This document shows, piece by piece, positions 8,465 to 17,075 of a stretch of DNA of 64,000 bases (position 1 is its first letter; each line of letters begins with the position of its first letter). The stretch spans positions 1-64,000 of the forward strand of contig NZ_VDFV01000015.1 in assembly GCF_006152145.1 (NCBI RefSeq), written 5' to 3'. This DNA is from Rubellimicrobium roseum (GTDB lineage Bacteria; Pseudomonadota; Alphaproteobacteria; Rhodobacterales; Rhodobacteraceae). The notes beneath the pieces were generated by a model. The model had not been told where the DNA came from and searched no databases. It saw only the letters and a program-made list of their open reading frames with translations. The position numbers were made by a program, and so were the translations under genes.

Positions 8465-10216
8465 ATGCTTCGCCTTCCCCTTCGCGCCCTGTTCCTGTCG
8501 TCGGCGCTTGTCACTCCCGCTGTCGCCCACGAGGGCGAGCGCCACGAGACGGCCCCTCCACGTACCGAGCTCTTTGCGCCAGGAGTGCAGCATGTCGCCG
8601 CCGGATCGGCATCCCCGTCAGAAGTCCAAGCCTCCACTTCGACCGTCCCGCTTGGCGGGGCCGTGCTCGTTTCGGGCCTCGGCGACTACGACCTTGATAT
8701 TGAAGCCCCCGCCGACCCCGCCGCGAGCCTCTGGTTCGACCAAGGCTTGGGCCATCTCTGGGGCTTCAACCATGCCGAGGCCGTGCGCGCCTTCCACCGT
8801 GCCCAGGAGATCGACCCGGGCTGCGCTCTCTGCTTCTGGGCCGAAGCACATGCTCTCGGGCCCAACATCAACGATGGGATGCATCCGGAGGCCGAGGCAC
8901 GCGCCTGGGAAGCCGCGAACCGCGCGGCCGATCTCGCCGCGACGCCGCTCGAGCGGGCGCTGACGGAGGCGCTCCTGGCCCGCTATGCGGAACCCGGCAG
9001 CGGTGACCGCGCTGCCCTGAACCAAGCCTATGCAGAGGCCATGTCCGGGGCCGCCGCGCAGTTCCCGGGCAACGCCGACGTCCAGGCTTTCGCCGCGGAT
9101 GCCTGGATGGTGGTGCGGCCCTGGGACTACTGGGAGGCCGGAGGCGAGACCCCCAACGAGGTGGGCGCGACGGTTCTCGCACATCTGGAGGCGGCCCTTG
9201 CCCTCGCACCCGACCACCCGGGGGCGCTGCACCTCTACATTCATGCCGTGGAGGCCTCAGCCGATCCTGCCCAGGGCGAGGATGAGGCCGACCGGCTCGC
9301 GGCGCTCGATCTCGCGGCGGGGCACCTCGCGCATATGCCCTCGCACATCTACAACCGGATCGGCCGCTACGCCGACGCGATCGCCGTGAACGAGGCCGCC
9401 ATCGCCGCCGACGAGGCGTTCCTGGCGCGGTCCGGCGGCGAGGTCAGTCAACTCTACCGCTACGGCTACGTCCCCCACAACGTCCACTTCCTCCTCGTGG
9501 CCGCGCAGTCGGCCGGCGCGGCGGAGCCGGCGGTGGCGGCGGCCGATCGGCTGGCCGCCATCACGTCGGACGAGGTCTCGGCCGATCTGGCTTGGGTGCA
9601 GGCGATCCGTACCGCGCCGTTCACCGTGCACGCGCAGATGAGCGACGCAGCCACCATCCTCGCGCTTCCCGATCCCGGGCCCGAGTTCCCGCTGCTCCGG
9701 GGCTTCCGGCACTATGCGCGCGGTCTGGCCTTCGTTCGCGAGGGCGACCTCGGGGCCGCGCGGAGCGAGTGCGCCGCCATCGAGGCGATGATCGCGAAGG
9801 CCGACTTCGCGGACCTCGAGGCCCAGTACATGCCCGCGCGCGACCTCCTCGGGATCGCGAGCCGCATCGTCGCGGCAAGGGTGGCCGAGGCGGAGGGCGA
9901 TGGCGAGGCCGCGGTGGTTCTCCTTGAGGAAGCCGTCGCGATCGAGGTCACGATCCCCTACATGGAGCCCCCCTACTGGTACGCCCCCGTTCACCGCACG
10001 CTCGGCGCGGTCCTGCTCGGGCAGGGGCGGGCGGCCGAGGCGCGGGACGCATTCCAGGCCGCTCTGGCCCGGGCGCCGCGCGATGCCTGGACATTCTGGG
10101 GTCTCTGGCAGGCGGAAGAGCTGATGGGCGAGGGCTCCCGGACCGACCAGGCCCGTCAGGCCTTCCACGAAGCCTGGCTGGGCGGGCCGGAGCGGCCCAC
10201 CGCCGATCGGCTCTGA
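8465..10216 (+). CDS. Secreted tetratricopeptide-repeat protein
   Basis: A 583-residue protein with an N-terminal signal peptide (MLRLPLRALFLSSALVTPAVAHEG, cleavage after VAHE or TPAVA likely). The mature part is alpha-helical with TPR-type repeats: DQGLGHLWGFNHAEAVRAF followed by DPGCALCFWAEAHALG, later LEAALALAPDHPGALHLYIH and GAVLLGQGRAAEARDAFQAA near the C-terminus. Family members of this kind are found as uncharacterised periplasmic proteins. Two cysteines in CALCF could be structural. The ATG at 8465 (AAAGGATC upstream) starts exactly at the signal peptide. It is transcribed alone and ends before a strong hairpin at 10278. Confidence 0.8.
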   Translation: MLRLPLRALFLSSALVTPAVAHEGERHETAPPRTELFAPGVQHVAAGSASPSEVQASTSTVPLGGAVLVSGLGDYDLDIEAPADPAASLWFDQGLGHLWGFNHAEAVRAFHRAQEIDPGCALCFWAEAHALGPNINDGMHPEAEARAWEAANRAADLAATPLERALTEALLARYAEPGSGDRAALNQAYAEAMSGAAAQFPGNADVQAFAADAWMVVRPWDYWEAGGETPNEVGATVLAHLEAALALAPDHPGALHLYIHAVEASADPAQGEDEADRLAALDLAAGHLAHMPSHIYNRIGRYADAIAVNEAAIAADEAFLARSGGEVSQLYRYGYVPHNVHFLLVAAQSAGAAEPAVAAADRLAAITSDEVSADLAWVQAIRTAPFTVHAQMSDAATILALPDPGPEFPLLRGFRHYARGLAFVREGDLGAARSECAAIEAMIAKADFADLEAQYMPARDLLGIASRIVAARVAEAEGDGEAAVVLLEEAVAIEVTIPYMEPPYWYAPVHRTLGAVLLGQGRAAEARDAFQAALARAPRDAWTFWGLWQAEELMGEGSRTDQARQAFHEAWLGGPERPTADRL

Positions 10217-10277
10217 GCCGGAGCGGGGCAGACGACAGGCGGCGGCTTCTGGATCGCTCCAGTCCCCCGGCCCCAGC

Positions 10278-10303
10278 GGGCGCCGCGCGATGGCGCGGCG
10301 CCC
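10278..10303. terminator. Perfect GC-rich hairpin between convergent genes
   Basis: An 11-base stem (GGGCGCCGCGC with its exact complement) closes a GATG loop and is followed by GTCGGACTTT. It lies between the end of the TPR gene (+) and the end of the methyltransferase gene (-), so it could stop transcription from both sides. Confidence 0.7.
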
Positions 10304-10331
10304 GTCGGACTTTCATGGCCGACCGATACGA

Positions 10332-11423
10332 TCAGGGTCGTGCTACGAAGTAGGCGTTGAATGGGTCGTGCGGCAGCCGCGTCACGGTGACATTGGCGAA
10401 GCCTGCCCTTTCCAGCATCTCGGTCGCCGTCTCCATGCCCCACATGGCGCCCAGGCCCTGACCGCCTTGGCCCAGCGACACGGGCGTGCAGTGCATGGTG
10501 GACATCATGTAGAGGAATGGCGCGATCGGGTGGGCGAGGTTGTTCTCGAGCCGACTCGATGCTCCGAACTCCACCATCAGAAACACTCCACCGGGGCGGA
10601 GCGCCTTGTGAGCGGACCGGAGCACCGCCTGAGGATCGGCTTGGTCATGGATCGCATCGAACGCGAACAGGACGTCGAACTCGCCGTCCAACCCCCGAGA
10701 CAGGTCCTGGGACCGGAAGGCGAGGTTCCGCAGCCCCTTGCTCCACGCTGCCGCCTCGGCCGGAGCGAAGGCCGCCTCGCACAGATCGATCCCGCTGAAG
10801 CGGCTCCGGGGAAAGCGTTCGGCCAGCAGGAGAAGCGCCCGGCCGGCGCCGCAGCCCAAGTCCGCCACGTCGATGCCGGCCTCCAGCCGGTCGGTCAGCC
10901 CATCGACGAGGGGCAGGATCGATCCCACAAGCGGCATCACCGTGGTCTGGTAACTGACCTCGCCCATGACCTCGTGGAAGCGGCCGTAATGGTGGTAGTG
11001 CATGCCCTCCCCATCATGGAAGCGGGCAAGGATCTCCTCTTCCAGCGCGCTGACCACGCTGGGGAACTGCATGGTGGCGGCCAGGTTCTTGACCGAGCCC
11101 TCGCGGGTCAGGAAGGCCGCGTGCTCGCGCGGGAGGGTGTAAGTTCCTGCGACAGGGTCGTAGGTCACGACGCGCGCGGCGACCATCACGCCCAGCCATT
11201 CGCGCACATAGCGCTCGGCCAGCTTCGCGCGGCGGGCCAACTCGACCGAGGTGCAGGGCGAGGCGGCGGCCATTTCGTCGAAGAGCCATGTCCGGTGACC
11301 GATGGAGGCCATCAGCGCCAGGGCCGCGCCGTTCAGCGCCGTCAGCATCTGGCCCGCGAAGGCCTTGGCCTTGGCTTCGTCGAAGGCGGTTTGCCGCGCG
11401 AGACTTGGTTCATGATGCGTCAT
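10332..11423 (-). CDS. Class I SAM-dependent methyltransferase with N-terminal winged-helix domain (module 1)
   Basis: The 363-residue protein has an N-terminal winged-helix dimerisation/recognition domain (residues about 40-110, with ELARRAKLAERYVREWLG) followed by a Rossmann methyltransferase domain. The SAM-binding motif I is VADLGCGAGRALLLLAERFP at about residue 185, with the acidic GIDLCE after it, DVLFAFDAIHDQADP as motif IV and LRPGGVFLMVEFG as post-motif. This layout is that of the Rv2258c-like methyltransferases; the substrate is unknown. An AAGGAGA site supports the ATG at 11423. It is divergent from a GlxA-type regulator and clearly paralogous to the gene at 17076-18146. Confidence 0.85.
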   Translation of the reverse strand: MTHHEPSLARQTAFDEAKAKAFAGQMLTALNGAALALMASIGHRTWLFDEMAAASPCTSVELARRAKLAERYVREWLGVMVAARVVTYDPVAGTYTLPREHAAFLTREGSVKNLAATMQFPSVVSALEEEILARFHDGEGMHYHHYGRFHEVMGEVSYQTTVMPLVGSILPLVDGLTDRLEAGIDVADLGCGAGRALLLLAERFPRSRFSGIDLCEAAFAPAEAAAWSKGLRNLAFRSQDLSRGLDGEFDVLFAFDAIHDQADPQAVLRSAHKALRPGGVFLMVEFGASSRLENNLAHPIAPFLYMMSTMHCTPVSLGQGGQGLGAMWGMETATEMLERAGFANVTVTRLPHDPFNAYFVARP

Positions 11424-11569
11424 GTCAATCTCCTTGGGATCAATCCGAATGGGGTCCGGGAGCCGCCGATCTGGCGCGAGCCGGATGGCCGGGGAGCTAC
11501 CGGCAGGACGGCTCATGTGATAGGTTCGGATCCGATGGAAACGGGCCGGATCGGAACGGAGCCGCCGCC

Positions 11570-12640
11570 ATGGCCGAGGCGCGTCCGCTGAGAACGGTGG
11601 TCGTCGGAGCGCCAGAGGTCGGCGCCGCCGGAACCATGGCGCTGCTGGACGTGCTCTCCTCTGTCGGACGGAGCTGGGAGGTGCTCCACGGGCGGCCCCC
11701 GCAGCCGCCGGTCTTCGCCCCCAGGCTCCTTACCCTAGATGGTCAGGCGCTGACCTTGCGCAATGGGCTCGCTCTCACGCCGCACGGACGGCTGGACGGG
11801 ACGCCCGCGCCCGACCTCGTCATCGTGCCCGAGCTCCTCGTCAGCCCCCTGGCGCCCTTGCCTGCGCATTATGCTCCTGTCGCGGACTGGCTGCGCGGGG
11901 CTCATGCCTCGGGTGCGCTCGTCACCTCCGTCTGCTCGGGCGTGCTTCTTCTGGCAGAGGCGGGCCTGTTGGATGGGGAGGAGGCCACGTCGCATTGGGC
12001 GTTCTGCGACGTGATCGCCCGCCGTTTCCCGAAGGTGCGGCTGCGCAAGGAGCGCATCCTCGTGCCCACCGGGCCGGGCCACCGCATCGTCACCGCAGGC
12101 GGCGCCTCCTCGTGGTACGATCTCCTCCTTTATCTCATCGCCCGCTTCGCCGGATCTGACCGGGCGCGGCAGGCGGCCAAGGTGTTCCTCATCGAGGCGC
12201 ATGCCGAGGGCCAACTCCCCTTCGCCGGACTCACGGCTAGGCGCCAGCACGAGGACCGGCTCGTCGCCGAGGCCCAGCTCTGGCTGGCGGACGGCTACGT
12301 GACCGCAAACCCCGTCCGGGAGATGGTGGCCCGCAGCGGGCTGACTGAGCGCGGGTTCCATGCCCGCTTCAAGCGCGCCACGGGGCTTGCGCCCATGGAC
12401 TACGTACAGGTCCTGCGGATCGAGGAGGCCAAGCATCTGCTGGAGACCACCGACCTGCCTGTGGACGAGGTCGCCGAGGCGGTGGGCTACCAAGAGCCCG
12501 CGAGCTTCCGCCGCCTGTTCCGCCGCGCGGTGGGCGTCACCGCCTCGGCCTACCGTCGGCGCAACCTCCTGCCGGCGGTGGTGTCAGCGGAGCCTGCGGC
12601 GGACCTGGAGGCCAAGAGCCGCGCCCCCCGAACTCGCTAG
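11570..12640 (+). CDS. GlxA-family AraC-type transcriptional regulator with DJ-1/PfpI domain (module 1)
   Basis: The 356-residue protein joins an N-terminal DJ-1/PfpI amidotransferase-like domain (residues 1-190) to a C-terminal AraC helix-turn-helix pair. In the first domain, PDLVIVPELL and the nucleophile-elbow-like TSVCSGVLLLAEAGLLDG are visible, followed by ERILVPTGPGHRIVTAGGASSWYDLLLYLIARF. In the second, NPVREMVARSGLTERGFHARF and ATGLAPMDYVQVLRIEEAK form the HTH, and VAEAVGYQEPASFRRLFRR the signature. In this family the DJ-1 domain senses a small molecule and is not known to be an enzyme. The start is ATG 11570; the 146-base gap to the divergent methyltransferase gene should carry the shared promoter. 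Confidence 0.88.
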   Translation: MAEARPLRTVVVGAPEVGAAGTMALLDVLSSVGRSWEVLHGRPPQPPVFAPRLLTLDGQALTLRNGLALTPHGRLDGTPAPDLVIVPELLVSPLAPLPAHYAPVADWLRGAHASGALVTSVCSGVLLLAEAGLLDGEEATSHWAFCDVIARRFPKVRLRKERILVPTGPGHRIVTAGGASSWYDLLLYLIARFAGSDRARQAAKVFLIEAHAEGQLPFAGLTARRQHEDRLVAEAQLWLADGYVTANPVREMVARSGLTERGFHARFKRATGLAPMDYVQVLRIEEAKHLLETTDLPVDEVAEAVGYQEPASFRRLFRRAVGVTASAYRRRNLLPAVVSAEPAADLEAKSRAPRTR

Positions 12641-12927
12641 TGCGGTAGCAGAAGCGCGACGGTGGTCGGATGTGGTCCCCGATCCAGGGCGGGCCGGGCT
12701 GATCAGCATCCGGAAGACCGTTGTTTTGAAGCATACGCTCGTCGAAGGGAAGCCACATGGAGACCAGCCAATGGCTGGCCCAGTGCAGCCCACGAGATCC
12801 GGAGACGCCGTGTAGGCAGGTCGAAGCTGAAAGGCATGACATCCTGTGGTTCCATCCTGCGCGCGAATGCTGGGGAAGGACGGCGTCGAACTCCGCGCCG
12901 AAGCCGTCCTTGGAGGGATCAGGCTCG

Positions 12928-14073
12928 TCAGTGCGTATGGGCGCGGGGGTCGTCGGGCATGCCCTCGATCATGTTCACGGTGAAGCCCGCTTCCTTGAAG
13001 GTGTCGATGCTGCCGACGGACTCCATGGCCGCGAGGTCCACCACGGTGATCGAACCGTCGTTAAGCCCATCGATGTTCATGAGCCCGTTCTGGACGAACG
13101 CGAGCGCCCCGTCCGCCGAGAAGGTCATGTGGTGCGCCCCCGGAGCGGTGCCCACGGCCCCGAGGTGCCGGGGGTTGCGAGGGTCCGAGATGTCGAAAGC
13201 GTTCACGTGGCCGGGGGCGGCGGTGGTCACATAGGCCCTGGCGTTCTCCTCGTCGAAGTAGACCTCGAGCGCCATGCCCTGCCCGAGAGCCGTGAAGTCG
13301 AAGCCCTGCCGGAACGCGAAGGCCTCCGCCCCTGGGTCCCACTCGGCGATCCAAAGGTCGCCCTGGGGGATGTTGGTGACATAGGCCACCGGCGGCTCGG
13401 CATGCGGCACAAAGAAGATCTCCACCGGCCCCGAGGGCGCCTCGGCCCCCGCCGCCCGGGTGGAGTGGACGGCAACCACCTCGCCTGTCTGGAGGTCGAG
13501 CTCGGTGACGCTGTCGCCGTACTCGCCCATCACGGCCGGGTTCGCGGTGCTCGTCACGAGGATGCGCCCGAGGTCCTCGCGGACCGTGATGCCGTGGGGC
13601 CAGGGCTCGGGCAGGTCCCAGACCTCCTCCACCTCGTCCGTGGCGAGGTCGCCGACGATGACCTTGGAACTGCCCATGCAGGTGAGGAACCAGCGACCCG
13701 TGGCAGGCGAGAAGGCGACATCCTCGCCCACGACGCAGTCGGGAACGGCGATCTCGGTCCGTCGGTAGGGCTGGGCCGTCATGTCGAAGACATGGAGCAC
13801 CGGCGAGCCCAGCGAGGTCACATAGGCGCGGGTCCGGTCGGGGTTGTAGAAGATGTGGTGTCCCACCGTTCCAGTGGGCAGCGGATACTCGACCAGGACC
13901 TCGCCGAAGTCGGGCGAGGCGGGATCGATGTCGAGCACCGCCATGCCCTCCCGGCGGGGCTCGGTGGTCATGCCCTTGGTCTCGAAGAGAACAAGGGCGG
14001 TCTGCTCGGCCATGGCGGCGCCTGCCAATGCCAAGGTCGCCGCGCTGGCGAGAAGGGTCGTTCGGAATGTCAT
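12928..14073 (-). CDS. Secreted YncE-like beta-propeller protein
   Basis: The 381-residue product starts with a clear signal peptide (MTFRTTLLASAATLALAGAAMAEQ). The mature chain is made of repeated beta-propeller blades of the YVTN/lactonase type: AVLDIDPASPDFGEVL, RAYVTSLGSPVLHVFDM, GRILVTSTANPAVMGEYGD, VAYVTNIPQGDLWIAEWD, RAYVTTAAPGHVNAFDISDP and ALAFVQNGLMN. These proteins are periplasmic or extracellular and often of unknown ligand. A histidine-containing C-terminus (DDPRAHTH) ends the protein. GGAG precedes the ATG at 14073. It is located between the two regulator/methyltransferase modules and divergent from the MATE gene; no catalytic residues can be named. Confidence 0.78.
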   Translation of the reverse strand: MTFRTTLLASAATLALAGAAMAEQTALVLFETKGMTTEPRREGMAVLDIDPASPDFGEVLVEYPLPTGTVGHHIFYNPDRTRAYVTSLGSPVLHVFDMTAQPYRRTEIAVPDCVVGEDVAFSPATGRWFLTCMGSSKVIVGDLATDEVEEVWDLPEPWPHGITVREDLGRILVTSTANPAVMGEYGDSVTELDLQTGEVVAVHSTRAAGAEAPSGPVEIFFVPHAEPPVAYVTNIPQGDLWIAEWDPGAEAFAFRQGFDFTALGQGMALEVYFDEENARAYVTTAAPGHVNAFDISDPRNPRHLGAVGTAPGAHHMTFSADGALAFVQNGLMNIDGLNDGSITVVDLAAMESVGSIDTFKEAGFTVNMIEGMPDDPRAHTH

Positions 14074-14396
14074 GATCGTATCTCCGTAGGGAACGGGTCG
14101 TTCCGCGCGCGATTTGCTGCCAAGGCCGACCATGACGTCCTGCTAGGCGACCAGCCTGCTCCTGCCGAGGTTCGGATCGGCCAGAACCGGGCCGTTTCGG
14201 CCGACACCGTCGCAGAAGGCGAAGATGCGGTCCTTCGGATAGAGAGATCTGGGGCCAGGCAACAACAATGCGGGGTTGTGGCCGATACGGCCCGGAGCTG
14301 GCCGATGCGGCTCTGACGGCATTGGCTGTGCCCGAGTAGGCCCGGGGCTTCCGGCGCCATCCGGCCCCGGCGCAGCACATTTCTCGGAGCCTTCAG
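14074..14396. other. Divergent promoter region of the beta-propeller and MATE genes
   Basis: A 323-base stretch between divergent genes. No gene is supported. No inverted repeat stands out; the region presumably carries both promoters. Confidence 0.5.
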
Positions 14397-15815
14397 ATGT
14401 CTCTTTCCCTCTCCCGGCCCTTGGGCCAGCCGCGGTCCCGTGCCTCAATGAGCTGGACGGACCGACTCGGCGAAACCGGCGCGCTTGTCCGCCTGGCCGT
14501 TCCCATCATGCTGATCGCCCTGGTCAACATGGGCATGAGCGTGACCGACGCGGCCATGGTGTCGGCGCTCTTCGGCACCGATGCCTTTGCCGCCGTGGCG
14601 GTTGGCAGCGACCTTTATTCCATTCTCTTCTATGTGGGCGCAGGCGTCGTCGCCGGTCTCTCGCCCTTCTATACGGCGGCAGCGGTGCAGGAGGATGCCG
14701 CCGGGGCGGCTCGCCTCGAGCGCATCGGCTGGCGCCTCGTCGCGCTCTGCGCTCTGGTGGCCGTGCCCGCCGTCTGGTTCGCGCCGCGCTGGCTCGTGAC
14801 TTTCGGTCTCGATGCGGACCTTCTCACTCAGGGGCGGGGCTACACCCGTACCATGGCGCTGACGCTCCTGCCGATGCTGGGCGTCGTGCTCCTGCGCACG
14901 CTGCTGACGGCGGCAGGGCGTCCCAATCTCTTTCTCAAGGTCACGCTGACCATGCTGCCGCTGAATGCGGCCACCAACTGGGTCCTGATGACCGGGCCCG
15001 GACCCCTGCCGGCCTTTGGTCCCACCGGCGCGGGCCTGTCCTCGTTCCTAGTGGCCTGCGGGACGCTGCTGGTGCTTCTGCTCGTGCTGCGGCGCGCGTC
15101 GCGGCGACCGGCGGACGCGAAGCGATCCCCTCCTGTCGCCTGGACCGAGCTTGCGCCCGTTCTCCGGGTCGGGCTTCCCATCGGGGTGGCCACCGTCGCG
15201 GAAGTGGGCATCTGGCTCGGTGCCACGCTCTACGCTGCGCGCTTCGGCACGGTCGAGGTCGCCGCTCATACGCTCGCCCTGAGGACGGCCGGAGTCGCTT
15301 ATGCCGTGCCCACAGCCCTTCTCCAGGCCAGCATGGTCCGCATCGCCCGGGCCGAGGCGCTGGGCGACGCGCGGGCGTCCAGGTCCGTCGTTACCAGCAG
15401 CCTGGGGTTGTCGGTCGCGTTCGGAGCGGCGCTCTGCCTTGTGCTGCTCAGCCTGGCGACTCCCCTGGCTCATGCAGTCTTCGACGATGGCGAGCTCGGC
15501 AAGGCAGCGGCGCAACTGGCGGGTTGGCTCCTCGCGATCCTGGGCGTGACGGAGCTGGTCCTGGGACCGGGTTCAGCGGCGACGGGCCTGCTCAGGGGGC
15601 GGAAGGATGCCCGTGCGCCCATGGTCCATGTGCTGGTCGGGCACTGGCTGGTGGGACTGCCGCTTGCGCTCTGGCTCGGCGCCGGGCTGGGGCTTGGCGT
15701 CGTCGGGCTCTGGTGCGCCCTGGGTCTCGGCACGCTGGTGGCTGCGGGGCTTTCGGTCGGGCGGCTGTGGTTGCATGGCAGGAACCGGGCGTCCGCAGCA
15801 ATGCAGGCGGCGTGA
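14397..15815 (+). CDS. MATE-family multidrug/metabolite exporter
   Basis: The 472-residue protein has about twelve hydrophobic segments arranged as two pseudo-symmetric halves, as in the NorM/DinF family of Na+ or H+-coupled exporters. Characteristic segments are LVRLAVPIMLIALVNMGMSV and TDAAMVSALFGTDAFAAVAVG in the first half, and VLRVGLPIGVATVAEVGIW with TLYAARFGTVEVAAHTLALR in the second. The ATG at 14397 has a GGAG upstream; a second ATG at 14448 (MSWTDRLG) is possible and would remove a basic 17-residue lead. It sits in the middle of the GlxA/methyltransferase region and could export a methylated product, but that is inference. Confidence 0.88.
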   Translation: MSLSLSRPLGQPRSRASMSWTDRLGETGALVRLAVPIMLIALVNMGMSVTDAAMVSALFGTDAFAAVAVGSDLYSILFYVGAGVVAGLSPFYTAAAVQEDAAGAARLERIGWRLVALCALVAVPAVWFAPRWLVTFGLDADLLTQGRGYTRTMALTLLPMLGVVLLRTLLTAAGRPNLFLKVTLTMLPLNAATNWVLMTGPGPLPAFGPTGAGLSSFLVACGTLLVLLLVLRRASRRPADAKRSPPVAWTELAPVLRVGLPIGVATVAEVGIWLGATLYAARFGTVEVAAHTLALRTAGVAYAVPTALLQASMVRIARAEALGDARASRSVVTSSLGLSVAFGAALCLVLLSLATPLAHAVFDDGELGKAAAQLAGWLLAILGVTELVLGPGSAATGLLRGRKDARAPMVHVLVGHWLVGLPLALWLGAGLGLGVVGLWCALGLGTLVAAGLSVGRLWLHGRNRASAAMQAA

Positions 15816-15822
15816 CGGTCGC

Positions 15823-15847
15823 GAAGGGGCGTGCGATACGCCCCTTC
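15823..15847. terminator. Hairpin between convergent MATE and GlxA genes
   Basis: GAAGGGGCGT and ACGCCCCTTC form a perfect 10-base stem with a GCGAT loop. The 3-prime arm overlaps the stop codon of the minus-strand regulator gene. Its place between two convergent genes suggests a bidirectional terminator. Confidence 0.65.
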
Positions 15848-16901
15848 ACTTCATGACGGTCTTGGTGCCCGCCGCGAACTCCGGCACCTGAAAACGTCGC
15901 CGGTAGGCTCCGGGCGCCATGCCGGTCGTGCGCTTGAAGAGGCGGCGGAAGAAGGCGGGCTCCTCGTAGCCCACCTGCCAGCTGATCTCGTCCACCGAGG
16001 CCGCCGTCCGCTCAAGGCGCCGCTTGGCCTCCTCGACCCGAAGGCGCTGGATATAGGCGATCGGGCTCAGGCCCGTCGCCGACGCGAAGCGGCGCTTGAA
16101 GGTCCGCTCCGCCAGGCCCGAGCGGCGGACCATCTCTTCCACCGGATTGGCGACCTGAAAGTGCCGCGCCACCCAGTCCTGCGCCGTCTGGATGGCCGAG
16201 TCGCCATGGTCGACGCGTCCCTCGAAGACGATGTAGGGCGCAAGGCCGTCCTGATGCCATTGCAGGGCGAAGGCGCGGGCCACCTCCTGGGCGGCGGTCG
16301 CGCCTGCGTACCGGGCGATCAGATATAGCACGAGGTCGTGCCAGGTCATCGACGCCCCCGAGGAGATCAGCTCCTCCTGTCGTCCCGCAACCACCAGCAC
16401 GCGCTCGGGGTGGATCGGCACCCGAGGGAAGGCCGAGGCGAACTGGCGGGCGTAGCCGTAATGCACCGTCGCGTCGACGCTGTCGAAGAGGCCCGTCTCG
16501 GCCAGCAGGAAAATCCCGGAGCAGGCCGAGCAGAGCAGGGCGCCCCGCGTGTGCATGGCGGTGAGCCACGCGACGAGCTCGGGGTGGCGTCCCGCGATCC
16601 AGCCTTCGGGGGGCAAGACCACCGAAGGCACAATCACGATGTCGGTCGCGGGAACCTCGGCCACCGCCCTGTGAATGCTGATCGGGATGCCGCTGGCCAG
16701 AGACAGCGGTCCGGAACGGGCACCCACGATCTCGACGCGGAAGGGCGAGGGCTGCGGCGGGCCGCCGCCCAGCGTCGGCAGGAACGCGAAGGCGCTCAGC
16801 ACATCGAAGATGCCCGTCAGCGTCGAGACCGCGCCCTCGGGCAGGGCGAGCAGGCTGACGTGCAGTGGCGCGGGGACGGCGGTCGGGCTCGTGTCCGGCA
16901 T
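15846..16901 (-). CDS. GlxA-family AraC-type transcriptional regulator with DJ-1/PfpI domain (module 2)
   Basis: A 351-residue relative of the regulator at 11570-12640. The N-terminal DJ-1/PfpI domain shows VSLLALPEGAVSTLTGIFDV, DIVIVPSVVLPPEGW and the elbow-like LLCSACSGIFLLAETGLFDS. The C-terminal AraC pair shows NPVEEMVRRSGLAERTFKRRF, ATGLSPIAYIQRLRVEEAK and VGYEEPAFFRRLFKR. AAGGAG precedes the ATG at 16901. It is divergent from the methyltransferase gene at 17076 across 174 bases, repeating the arrangement of module 1 in mirror image. It probably controls that gene; the sensed molecule is unknown. Confidence 0.88.
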   Translation of the reverse strand: MPDTSPTAVPAPLHVSLLALPEGAVSTLTGIFDVLSAFAFLPTLGGGPPQPSPFRVEIVGARSGPLSLASGIPISIHRAVAEVPATDIVIVPSVVLPPEGWIAGRHPELVAWLTAMHTRGALLCSACSGIFLLAETGLFDSVDATVHYGYARQFASAFPRVPIHPERVLVVAGRQEELISSGASMTWHDLVLYLIARYAGATAAQEVARAFALQWHQDGLAPYIVFEGRVDHGDSAIQTAQDWVARHFQVANPVEEMVRRSGLAERTFKRRFASATGLSPIAYIQRLRVEEAKRRLERTAASVDEISWQVGYEEPAFFRRLFKRTTGMAPGAYRRRFQVPEFAAGTKTVMK

Positions 16902-17075
16902 CGAAGGCTCCTTGACCGGAGAATACGCGCGGACGTCCCGCCGCGCCACGCCGTCCTGCTCCGGCGGCACGAATGGCCCGGTTCTGGCATGGGCCGCTCT
17001 GCCGCGCGGCGCGGGTCCGAGCGAGGTTGCCCGCACCCTCGGGACGCTCCCGAGCGACTGATCAAGGATTCAGAG